Below are positions 8,101 through 15,756 of a stretch of DNA of 64,000 nt, piece by piece. Numbering within the stretch: position 1 is the stretch's first letter; each line of letters starts with the position of its first letter. The translations under genes were made by a program, and so were the position numbers. Source of the DNA: Bacterioplanes sp965233665 (GTDB lineage Bacteria; Pseudomonadota; Gammaproteobacteria; Pseudomonadales; Oceanobacteraceae); NCBI GenBank assembly GCA_965233665.1, contig CBDDTG010000063.1, forward strand, positions 1 through 64,000, written 5' to 3'. The notes beneath the pieces are model-generated. The model made no database searches. It was not told the DNA's origin and was given only the letters and a program-made list of their open reading frames with translations.

Positions 8101-10535
8101 TATGCTGCTCCCTGTTGAGGTTGATCCAACGCCAGCCATTGGCCCTGATAAAAGCGTTCGATGCTGCCGTTGTCGCCCAAGCGGAACAGGTACAACCAAT
8201 CGTTATCCACCAGTTGGCGCACGTTATCGTGGCGCTGCACTATGTCCGCCATGGCTTCACGCGGGGCATCGATATAAACACTGATGCGCAGTGGCTGGTG
8301 CATCCATTGCTTGCCGTTATGCAGGGATTGCAGCGACAGCCCGATGCGCAAATCGCCGCCATTGCCTTCAAACACGCCCAAATGGCCGCCCACCACGTTA
8401 TGCAGCACCTTATTGCCGCTGCCGTATTTGAGGTTGTCGCTGACCGAGGCGTTGTACTGCATATTGATCCAATGAGTCACCACCATGGGCGCCGTCATAA
8501 TCAGCTCTAACACGCCAAAGCCGTCGTCTTGCTGCCAGTGGTAATCGTGCAAAAAAGCTCGGCCAGCCAAATTCAGGGCGCGTGTGCGCGCTCTGGGCGC
8601 AACGATAAAGGCGGCATTATTGGCCAGGCCCCATTCTGGCCGCACCTCTGACCAATCGCGGGCACGCTGGCGAATGCGCTCATCCAACACACTCGATTCT
8701 GGCTGCAGGCCAAGCGCTCGGGCCCGTTCTTGCTGGGCCTGCTGGCGGGCGCCTTTAAGCCAGTGCGCCAGCTCAGCGTCGGCACTGGCTTCGAACAGGG
8801 TGATGTCGTCGGTGGTGGTATTGTGCAAAGCGCCGATAAACACCACATCGTCGCCGATATCATGGCCGCGCTGGCGCAGTTCTGCGCGCAGGGTTTGATC
8901 GTTCAGCAAGCGCGCCAATACCCGCACGTTGATTTCACCGGTCTGACCGCCGCAGGCACCGCAATCTAAACCGGCCGCATGAGGGTTGTTGCGGCTGTGA
9001 CTGCCATGGCCAACCAGCAAAACCGTCGGCGCAAAGCGCACCAACCCCATGGCGCCGAGAATGCCGTGGGCCAAGTCAGCCTTCTCCTGTAGCGTCAGTG
9101 GGCGCTCACCTTGGGTTAACAGCCAAGGGCCATCACCCGCTTCCAGCGCATTTAACGGGTGATAGTCACCGGCAGCGGGCCAGAAGCTGTTTTTTAACAA
9201 CTTAAACAGCGACCACCAGCCCGCGCTTTCTACCATGCTGAACGATGAGCTGGCGCTGCCGCCCCACTGCTGAAAGCGCAAGCTACCCACTTGCGACTGC
9301 TGGCGGCGCTCGCCCAATGCTTGGCCGTCGGGGCCCGCTTCGGTCACGCGAATGGCGGCGCGCAGCAGGCCAGGCAATTGTGGCCGCACGCTGTGGCCGC
9401 CGGCAGGGGCGTATTCCAGCGGCAAGCCAAAGAAGCCGGCAAAGCCTAGGGTTTCAATGCCGTCGTTTTGTGCTTCTAGGGCGCGGCGCATGACTTCGGA
9501 GCGCACATCGATGCAAAACGCCGCTTGCACGACTGGGCGCTCCGAGCGCGCTTGTGCCTGCCAGGATTGCGGCTGCTGCAGCTGTTGTTGCAGCGACTGT
9601 TGAAACGCCAGTTCCGCCGCACGCTGCCACACCCACAGCGGTGCCTGAGCTTGCTGATGTTGTCGCAGCAGTGCCGGCAATAACGTCAGCTGCTGACGCC
9701 ATTGATGCTGCCACTGGCGGGCCTGCTGCGGTTGCTGCTGGGCATGATAGCGCCACAGCACCAGCTCCCAGGCCAAGCGAATGGCCAGCAGCTGGGGCAA
9801 ATCGTCTTGTTCGCTGCCATCCAACCGTGTTTGCCAGCGCTCGTAGGCCAGCCAAGAGGCCCAGCCGTTGATGTCGAGCAGCAGGGCATGGGCGTAATCT
9901 GTGGCCACTGCCTCGGTGACTTCCAGCTCGGTCAAGGCTTCAACGAGCAGTTGCTCATGATCCTGAGGCAGGGCTTTAAAGGCATCCATCAGGCCGGCAC
10001 TGCCCATTAAGATGGCGATGCCGCGATCTTTTAAGGTGACGTCGAGCCAATCGCGATACAGGCTGTCGGTGGCGGGCACGGCGCCATCGTCTTGGTAGCG
10101 GGCGGCGCAAAACTGGCTGATTTGATGGGTAATTTCATCGCGCCAGGCGACCTCATGCTGGCGGTCGCGACTGCCATCAAGCCAGTCGCTGATGTTGTGC
10201 CAGTGGCCCAATTGCGGCGGTTGCTGCAAGGCAGTGACCAGGCTGTCTTGGTCACCTTGGTAGTTGATTTCTAAGGCGGCTTGGCTCAGTTGTTGGGCGC
10301 TGATGGCACTGCGCTGCCACAAGGCAGCGTAATGCTCTGTTGGCATCAGTACTTGAGCGCTGGCTAAGGCTTCCAGCCGAGCGGCGACATCGGCCAGTGG
10401 TTGATCGCGCATTTCCCACCAAGGGTTTACGGCAATCATTTGATCTAACGGCCAGGTCGGAGCGATGCGCTGTCCGGCCAAGGTCACGGCCTGTAACAGG
10501 GCAGAAGCTTGGCTGTGTGCGGCGACTTGAGTCAT
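8100..10535 (-). CDS. dabA: DabA, zinc-containing subunit of the DAB inorganic carbon accumulator
   Basis: An 811-residue DUF2309/DabA protein. The zinc-binding, carbonic-anhydrase-like site is visible: Cys341 and Asp343 in AFCIDVRSE, His510 in VGHGSHSRN and Cys525 in GLDCGACGG. The 15-residue spacing between the last two equals that of Halothiobacillus DabA. The DAB complex couples a proton or cation gradient to one-way hydration of CO2, giving cytoplasmic bicarbonate. GGAG lies 6 nt before the start. It follows dabB by 10 nt. No RuBisCO genes are present, so in this window the system looks heterotrophic, supplying HCO3- for biosynthesis. Confidence 0.94.
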   Translation of the reverse strand: MTQVAAHSQASALLQAVTLAGQRIAPTWPLDQMIAVNPWWEMRDQPLADVAARLEALASAQVLMPTEHYAALWQRSAISAQQLSQAALEINYQGDQDSLVTALQQPPQLGHWHNISDWLDGSRDRQHEVAWRDEITHQISQFCAARYQDDGAVPATDSLYRDWLDVTLKDRGIAILMGSAGLMDAFKALPQDHEQLLVEALTELEVTEAVATDYAHALLLDINGWASWLAYERWQTRLDGSEQDDLPQLLAIRLAWELVLWRYHAQQQPQQARQWQHQWRQQLTLLPALLRQHQQAQAPLWVWQRAAELAFQQSLQQQLQQPQSWQAQARSERPVVQAAFCIDVRSEVMRRALEAQNDGIETLGFAGFFGLPLEYAPAGGHSVRPQLPGLLRAAIRVTEAGPDGQALGERRQQSQVGSLRFQQWGGSASSSFSMVESAGWWSLFKLLKNSFWPAAGDYHPLNALEAGDGPWLLTQGERPLTLQEKADLAHGILGAMGLVRFAPTVLLVGHGSHSRNNPHAAGLDCGACGGQTGEINVRVLARLLNDQTLRAELRQRGHDIGDDVVFIGALHNTTTDDITLFEASADAELAHWLKGARQQAQQERARALGLQPESSVLDERIRQRARDWSEVRPEWGLANNAAFIVAPRARTRALNLAGRAFLHDYHWQQDDGFGVLELIMTAPMVVTHWINMQYNASVSDNLKYGSGNKVLHNVVGGHLGVFEGNGGDLRIGLSLQSLHNGKQWMHQPLRISVYIDAPREAMADIVQRHDNVRQLVDNDWLYLFRLGDNGSIERFYQGQWLALDQPQQGAA

Positions 10536-10545
10536 GTAACGCTCC

Positions 10546-12105
10546 TTATTCCGGGTTGCTCAGAGAGTGGGCCAGAGAGTGCTGCTTGCCCGCAGCGCGC
10601 TTGGCGTTGGCGCGCTTAGGTATGCGCGCTGGCCATAACCGCAAGGTGGTGCGGGTAAACCATTCGTCGAGGTAAAAACCGGCGTACAAATACAGGTTGA
10701 AGCGCTGCGCAGCGGCGCTGCGGCTGCTGGTCAGCCAGCTGCGCAGGCCAAACAGGGCGACCACCAAGCCAGCGACCCAGACATCGTTCCACACCGATAG
10801 CGCAATTTGATAATCCACCAGCAGCGTGGCGCTGGTCAGCTTCAGCAGGCTGTACGCAGCCAACAGCGCCACCGCCAACATGCTCCAGCGCGCCAAGCTG
10901 ACCTGATCACGACGGGCCAGCAACACGGTCAATGCCAGCGCCAGCAGCAACCAAGGGCTGTAGGGCCCTTGGGGCGCGACCAACCAGGTCGCCAGCGCCA
11001 CCAGCGGCAAGCTGATGGCAGCGGCCAGGCTCCAGTTAGCGCAGTGCGCACCGCGCTGGGGCAGCCATTGCTGCAGCAGATATTGCTGCACCGCTGAACC
11101 GGCATTGAGAAAGGCATACGCCTTGTAGAGCGAGTGTGCCACCAAGTGCAGCAGCGCCAGCTCAAACAGACCTAGGGCACACTCCACCAACATCAGGCCC
11201 ATTTGCGCACTGGTCGACCAAGCTAGTCGCACTTTAACGCTGATGCGGGTGGCCATGATCAAGGCTGCCAAAACAGTGCTGATACCGGCCACCAGCAACA
11301 GCAGCCACTGGGCTGGCTGCGACAGCAGCAACAATGGCGCAAAGCTGATGAGCAAAAAGCCACCCAAGTTGATGACACCCGCGTGCAGCAAGGCGGAAAT
11401 CGGCGTGGGGGCTTCCACCACTTGCATCAGCCAGCCATGCACCGGCAGCTGCGCGCACTTGATCAGTGCCGTGGTGGCGATTAACAGCATGGCGGCTTGC
11501 TCCATGCCATTTAAGGCCGGGGCAGAGCCGTAGGCGGCGACAATGTCCGACAAATACGCACTGCCATGCACCTGATACAGCAGTACAAAAGCGAGCAATA
11601 AGCAGGTTTCGGCCAGCCGCGCCAGCAGGAATTTTTTGTGTGCCCCCAGCGCCGCACGCGGCCGCTCAGGGTAAAACATCAGCAGGTTATGCAGGGCCAA
11701 GCTGATCAACACCCAACCCAGCCACAGCAAGGCCAAATGGTTGCTGATAATCACCAAGGTGACCGCCGCTAGAGTGAGCTGCAGCCACTGGGCATAGCGC
11801 CAGGCGTTGGCCTCGCCGTCCATATAGCGTTGCGAGAAGCGCATGATCACCAAGGCTAAAAAGCTGATCAGCGCCAGCATCACCAGGGTTAATGGCTGCA
11901 ATTGCAGCAAGGCAAAGGGCTGCAACTTGCCCGCGGCGTAGGCCGCCGCCAATGCGCCAGTCAGCACCAGCGCCGTCAGTGGCATAGCCAAAGGTAAATG
12001 GCAGCGCTCGCGTTGTCTGCGGCTTTGCACTGCGCCAATCACGAACAGTGCCGGGATCGCCAGCAACAGCAATGTGGTGAGAGTGTGTGTCAGCGTCCAG
12101 TTCAT
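10546..12105 (-). CDS. dabB: DabB, NuoL-like membrane subunit of the DAB complex
   Basis: A 519-residue polytopic membrane protein of the NuoL/MrpA proton-antiporter family, with more than twelve hydrophobic segments. The central core around LIKCAQLPVHGWLMQVVEAPTPISALLHAG (about residues 214-243) is the hallmark of Proton_antipo_M proteins and contains the conserved Lys and His. DabB forms the ion-conducting half of the complex with DabA. GGAGG lies 4 nt before the ATG. It is the first gene of the operon; the promoter must lie in the 12106-12554 gap, which carries a LysR-type dyad and a MITE. Confidence 0.92.
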   Translation of the reverse strand: MNWTLTHTLTTLLLLAIPALFVIGAVQSRRQRERCHLPLAMPLTALVLTGALAAAYAAGKLQPFALLQLQPLTLVMLALISFLALVIMRFSQRYMDGEANAWRYAQWLQLTLAAVTLVIISNHLALLWLGWVLISLALHNLLMFYPERPRAALGAHKKFLLARLAETCLLLAFVLLYQVHGSAYLSDIVAAYGSAPALNGMEQAAMLLIATTALIKCAQLPVHGWLMQVVEAPTPISALLHAGVINLGGFLLISFAPLLLLSQPAQWLLLLVAGISTVLAALIMATRISVKVRLAWSTSAQMGLMLVECALGLFELALLHLVAHSLYKAYAFLNAGSAVQQYLLQQWLPQRGAHCANWSLAAAISLPLVALATWLVAPQGPYSPWLLLALALTVLLARRDQVSLARWSMLAVALLAAYSLLKLTSATLLVDYQIALSVWNDVWVAGLVVALFGLRSWLTSSRSAAAQRFNLYLYAGFYLDEWFTRTTLRLWPARIPKRANAKRAAGKQHSLAHSLSNPE

Positions 12106-12176
12106 GGTGCCTCCTGCCTAAAAATGGTCGTTTTTTGAACGCTGTCAGTATCGACACCCTCACTGAATCAGTAAAA

Positions 12177-12202
12177 TAGATATAACTTTAGGAATTATTC
12201 TA
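12177..12202. promoter_or_regulatory. Candidate LysR-type dyad upstream of dabB
   Basis: An AT-rich imperfect dyad with TAGA at one end and TCTA at the other, TAGATATAAC...AATTATTCTA, centred about 85 nt before dabB and about 365 nt before the divergent LysR gene. Such dyads with the T-N11-A pattern are typical LysR sites. The assignment is by position and symmetry only. Confidence 0.35.
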
Positions 12203-12238
12203 TTATTAAGAACGATGGCTATTTGTGGCGTCGGGCCT

Positions 12239-12504
12239 AGCAGCCTGTTGAAAAAGTCTTTGCATGCTCAGCGAGACCTGAATGTGCAGCTGGTGTGTTT
12301 TTTCTCGACGGACAGGGTGGCTCCCTTTCCTAGAGGCAAAGCGCAGCAGATGTGCGTTTCAGGCCTCGCCCGACGGGGCATTCGGGCTGGCCCGGACTCT
12401 GTGTTCCCATTTCTCGATGGGTGGACACACACCTTCAAAATGGCGCCTTGATTCCGAACCAGACCGAAAGCCTGAACCGAAAAGACTTTTTCAACAGGCT
12501 GCTA
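12239..12504. mobile_element. 266-bp MITE with perfect 24-bp terminal inverted repeats
   Basis: The left end TAGCAGCCTGTTGAAAAAGT (continuing CTTT) is repeated exactly in inverse at the right end (12481-12504). A CTAG tetranucleotide straddles both borders and may be a 4-bp target duplication, a pattern reported for IS5-group (YTAR) targets. There is no transposase gene and no convincing ORF inside, so it is non-autonomous. It separates the dabB promoter region from the LysR gene and may carry regulatory or terminator activity through its palindromic ends. Confidence 0.88.
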
Positions 12505-12554
12505 GCGGTTTCAACAGTGCCAGTCGGTAGGAAAAACAGCGTTAAGGCATCTTT

Positions 12555-13439
12555 ATGAGTCGATTGAACTACCACCATTTGTATTACTTCTGGCAGGTGG
12601 CCCGCAGTGGCAACTTGACCCGCACCGCCCAGCAGCTGCATGTGTCGCAGTCGGCGCTGTCATCGCAGATTCGCCAACTTGAGCAAAGCATGGAGGTACA
12701 GCTGTTTGAGCGCAGTGGCCGCCAATTACTGCTGACATCCGCCGGTAAGCGAGTGCTCACTTACGCTGAGGATATTTTTCGCAAAGGCGAAGAGTTGGAA
12801 TCCCTTATGCGCCATGGCGTCGAGCCTGAGTTTCAGCAGTTGCGCATTGGCATGCTGTCGACCATGTCGCGTAACTTTATCGAGAACTTTATTTCGCCCT
12901 TGCTGCACGATCGCAAGGTGCGCTTTAGTTTGCACGCGCGCGGCATGAGTAACTTGCTCGACGGCCTGGCCCGCCATCAGTTTGATTTGGTGCTGACCAA
13001 CACCCAAGTGCCGGTCAGCGGCGATCAGCTATGGCAAAGCCAGCGCTTATCGCATCAACCACTGGCCATTGTCGGCCCGCCTGATGGCAAACCAGAGGGG
13101 GCTTTTCCACACGGCTATGGGCAGCAACGCTGGATTTTACCCACAGCGCAAACCGAGCTGCGCGCTGCCTTTGATGGCTTTTGCAGCCGCCATCAATATC
13201 GGCCCAATGTACTGGCCGAAGCCGACGATATGGCCATGCTGCGTCTGTTAGCGCGTGACAGCGGCGCTTTGGCGTTGCTGCCCGAGGTTGTTGTGCGTGA
13301 CGAAATCGCCAGCGGCCTGCTGGTGCCGTATATGACCTTGCCGGATGTGCACGAGAACTTTTACGCCATTACCGTGCCCAGGCAGTTTGCACCGCCGGTG
13401 TTAACCGAGCTGTTAACCGCGATTAGCAGCCGCGCGTAA
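12555..13439 (+). CDS. LysR-family regulator divergent from the dab operon
   Basis: A 294-residue LysR-type regulator. The N-terminal winged helix-turn-helix (about 1-62) reads LNYHHLYYFWQVARSGNLTRTAQQLHVSQSALSSQIRQLE, an NhaR-like variant of the family motif. The effector domain (about 90-290) is intact. It is divergent from dabB, the standard arrangement for a LysR gene and its target, so control of the dab operon is the simplest inference; the effector is unknown. Its 3' end overlaps a small convergent gene by 17 bp. A MITE lies 51 nt upstream of the start and may have altered its promoter. Confidence 0.9.
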   Translation: MSRLNYHHLYYFWQVARSGNLTRTAQQLHVSQSALSSQIRQLEQSMEVQLFERSGRQLLLTSAGKRVLTYAEDIFRKGEELESLMRHGVEPEFQQLRIGMLSTMSRNFIENFISPLLHDRKVRFSLHARGMSNLLDGLARHQFDLVLTNTQVPVSGDQLWQSQRLSHQPLAIVGPPDGKPEGAFPHGYGQQRWILPTAQTELRAAFDGFCSRHQYRPNVLAEADDMAMLRLLARDSGALALLPEVVVRDEIASGLLVPYMTLPDVHENFYAITVPRQFAPPVLTELLTAISSRA

Positions 13440-13656
13440 CCACTAGGCAGTCGTGACTGAGATTGCACTGCTCAAAATTGAGCAAATAGTCGAGCTGATG
13501 CTGTAAATCCGCATAACTGCGACGCTGAGCCAACCGTGTGACTAGCTGGGCAAAAAGCAGATCTTCGGCGTAGGGTAGGTTAAGTTGTGCGTCTGTATTG
13601 GCTTGCTGTTGCAACTGATCCAACAGCTGCTGCACCAGTGGTTGTTCACCGCTCAT
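13423..13656 (-). CDS. Small hypothetical protein
   Basis: A 77-residue, Gln/Leu-rich protein, probably helical. Start at 13656 (MSGEQPLVQQ) is chosen because GGGAG lies 7 nt upstream; an in-frame ATG at 13677 lacks a site. It ends with two Cys residues plus a C-terminal Cys (CNLSHDC...RGC). It overlaps the LysR gene tail by 17 bp on the opposite strand. I recognise no family; the good ribosome binding site is the main support. Confidence 0.5.
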   Translation of the reverse strand: MSGEQPLVQQLLDQLQQQANTDAQLNLPYAEDLLFAQLVTRLAQRRSYADLQHQLDYLLNFEQCNLSHDCLVVTRGC

Positions 13657-13813
13657 CGTTATACTCCCGATCATCATTTGCCATCAATTTGACAGTGTGT
13701 CGGTAGCAACGACTTGATGCGTATCAAGCCGACGTGCAGGCATATGTGACGAATCTCGGGATGCTCGAAAAACTACCGTAGCTATCAGGCCGTTTTTATT
13801 TATGGTTGTTTCA

Positions 13814-14536
13814 CTAAGCGACTATGACTCCAAGATATTCCACTAAAGACAGTGCTTGAGATTCATTTATTAACACCCCTTGCATTCGATCAGTGCTTGG
13901 GTCCAATCCTGAAATGTCGGAACTACGGAGATCTGAACGGTACAAACTCAAATTTGTTGATGCACTTGGCTTGAACTGACACTCTATAAAGTCACATCCT
14001 TCAAGAGATACATTTTTAAAACTACATGCAGTAAAGTCATTTTTTATTAGCTTGATGTTCTCGATATGTACTTCTTCGAATTCAGTTCCCTTACAGTCAC
14101 AATCCTGCATGACTAGACTTGTTTTACAAATGGAGCGTGAGAATGACTTTGAGAAGTCTGGTCTATAGAAGTTCGAGTTTTGCAATGAGCAACTCTTAAA
14201 TTCAATTCCAAACCCCTCGATTTGGCGAAAATCGACAGCCGTCATATCGCTGTCTACGAAACTAGCACCTTCAAGGTTAGTTTCGATAAATTCACAGTTG
14301 CGGTATTCGTTTCTTTCATAAAATATGCAATCGGTAAAAACTGAACCCTGAAATCTTGACTCTCTAAAAGTACATCCAATGAAAGCACAGTTTCTGAATT
14401 CTATACTCTCGAAATCTCCCCAATCAAAGCTGACACTGGAGAAGTAAATCTTCTCGATTACCTGCTTACCTCCCAGTCCGACGTCTCTCAAGCTATGTAT
14501 TTCTATGCTATCAAAGGATTCCAAGTAATGAGCCAT
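13814..14536 (-). CDS. Qnr-like pentapeptide-repeat protein
   Basis: A 240-residue protein made of A(D/N)LXX-type five-residue repeats (for example FRNCAFIGCTF, YRNCEFIETNLEGASF, FKNVSLEGCDFIECQF), predicted to fold as a right-handed quadrilateral beta helix that mimics DNA. It resembles plasmid QnrA in two places: FGIEFKSCSLQNSNF (QnrA FGIEFRECDLKGANF) and the C-terminal GLDP...GVLINE...LGVIVA (QnrA GLDP...GVKI...LGVIVL). Qnr proteins bind and protect DNA gyrase and topoisomerase IV. Length is slightly above the roughly 218 of Qnr. The gene is AT-rich compared with its neighbours, suggesting acquisition. Whether it protects against quinolones is not known. Confidence 0.8.
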   Translation of the reverse strand: MAHYLESFDSIEIHSLRDVGLGGKQVIEKIYFSSVSFDWGDFESIEFRNCAFIGCTFRESRFQGSVFTDCIFYERNEYRNCEFIETNLEGASFVDSDMTAVDFRQIEGFGIEFKSCSLQNSNFYRPDFSKSFSRSICKTSLVMQDCDCKGTEFEEVHIENIKLIKNDFTACSFKNVSLEGCDFIECQFKPSASTNLSLYRSDLRSSDISGLDPSTDRMQGVLINESQALSLVEYLGVIVA

Positions 14537-14615
14537 ATTATTAGTCTTTAACTTTATATAAAAAAATTAATAGAGAAAAAAGAGGAATTCATTGTAAAGG
14601 ATTGGTCGATTATCG

Positions 14616-14930
14616 CTACCCAGTATCAATGGCGACTACCACAACATGCACCCCAAACTCCTTGGTATCACTGTCAGCTATCAGCACAAAAAACAAGACA
14701 GCCAGCTCGACGCCCAATCGGACTTAGAGAGCGCCGTTAGTCTGCAAGGTGACCAGGCTGCGCTGTATGGACGCAGAGCAAGCAAACGGGCGTGGGAATC
14801 GACCTGTTTGCGGGCCGCCCGTGGGCAAGTAGGCTTACGGATAAGCGCCACCTCGGCCGGGAGCAGGATTGCTAGAGGGTACGGCTCCCCCCCGGGGCGC
14901 GCAGCCTTAACTGATTAAGCCCGAACGCAG
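14616..14930 (+). pseudogene. Possible decayed gene fragment in a GC-rich patch
   Basis: In the gap 14537-15030, a stretch of higher GC than the AT-rich genes on either side reads INGDYHNMHPKLLGITVSYQ at its left end. This looks like the last beta strand of an outer-membrane protein, continuing without a recognisable domain. There is no start or ribosome binding site of its own. It may be the tail of a gene lost during insertion of the AT-rich genes. This is a weak reading. Confidence 0.3.
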
Positions 14931-15030
14931 CTGGGCGAATCATCTCGATACCCTTTAGGATACAGCCCGAAAAGAAACAGATACAATAAGGATATCTTTT
15001 CTAAGCCGTTTCATTGGAGCCGTGATAGTT

Positions 15031-15657
15031 ATGTTTGATATAGGCAAGGTTTTTGAGTTAGTTGATGATTATTGGTACTACTTTCCCTTCACTCGTGAGG
15101 TTAAGCCTAATATCTATATGAAGGTTAAAGAGGGTAGGAAAGAGGAATTTGAGATAGCGATACAAAATGAGTGGAAGTTAGCATACGGTGTTCCTGCATT
15201 AACTACTGGATTTGCATTCATTCATCCTGTCTGGCTGATTCTTCCCTTTGCGGTTTACTTTTATTGTCTAGCAACGGTACGCGGTAAGAATGAGCGTATT
15301 TACTGTCACTATGAACCCTATAATACTTTCGCTTTTTTCGATGGCTATTTTGGGAATTTATATAAGTCTTTAGATGTAGATGACCCTTCTCGATTGAAGG
15401 CTATGCTCACGGGTTTTCCATTGTTTCTTGCATTGAGTTTGGCGGGATACATTGAAAAGGGAGCTACCGTTTGGTTTTTTATTTCTTTACTTCTCTCCCT
15501 GCTCTCATTGATCCCTTTTACAATAGCGCTGCATAAATGGTGGCATCATAAAAATCGTGAAAATCTGAATGATGGTTCAGAGACCCAGTCTACCCGTATA
15601 GATTCTTCTAAAGATTTCAGCAATGGCACGAGCTCAGAACACAACAGCAATAAGTAG
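15031..15657 (+). CDS. Hypothetical membrane protein, AT-rich
   Basis: A 208-residue protein with hydrophobic segments at about residues 50-85 (two helices) and 128-165 (two helices), and a charged, Ser/Asn-rich C-terminal tail of about 40 residues. The ATG at 15031 is preferred over a GTG at 15022 because GGAG lies at 15016-15019. No family is recognised. Codon use is AT-rich and unlike mnmG downstream, indicating likely horizontal origin together with the Qnr-like gene. It ends about 100 bp from the 3' end of mnmG, where rsmG is usually found in related genomes. Confidence 0.6.
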   Translation: MFDIGKVFELVDDYWYYFPFTREVKPNIYMKVKEGRKEEFEIAIQNEWKLAYGVPALTTGFAFIHPVWLILPFAVYFYCLATVRGKNERIYCHYEPYNTFAFFDGYFGNLYKSLDVDDPSRLKAMLTGFPLFLALSLAGYIEKGATVWFFISLLLSLLSLIPFTIALHKWWHHKNRENLNDGSETQSTRIDSSKDFSNGTSSEHNSNK

Positions 15658-15756
15658 CCTGCCAAGTCAATCAGCCAGCCCCTAGCGCGTTATTCACAGT
15701 ATGGAATACAGCGCCAGGGAGGTCCTGGCAACGCAGGCTAGAAAAACCTTAGGCGA

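Noticed and set aside
7183..8199. Longer cysD start reaching into dabA
   Set aside because: The family start MSMTHLQQLE at 8100 overlaps the dabA stop in TAATG; the upstream extension is dabA antiframe sequence.
12215..12558. Short open frames across the MITE
   Set aside because: They start or end at the terminal repeats and show no coding character.
14646..14918. Open frame as an intact gene between the Qnr-like and membrane genes
   Set aside because: No ribosome binding site, no complete domain; kept only as a possible decayed fragment.
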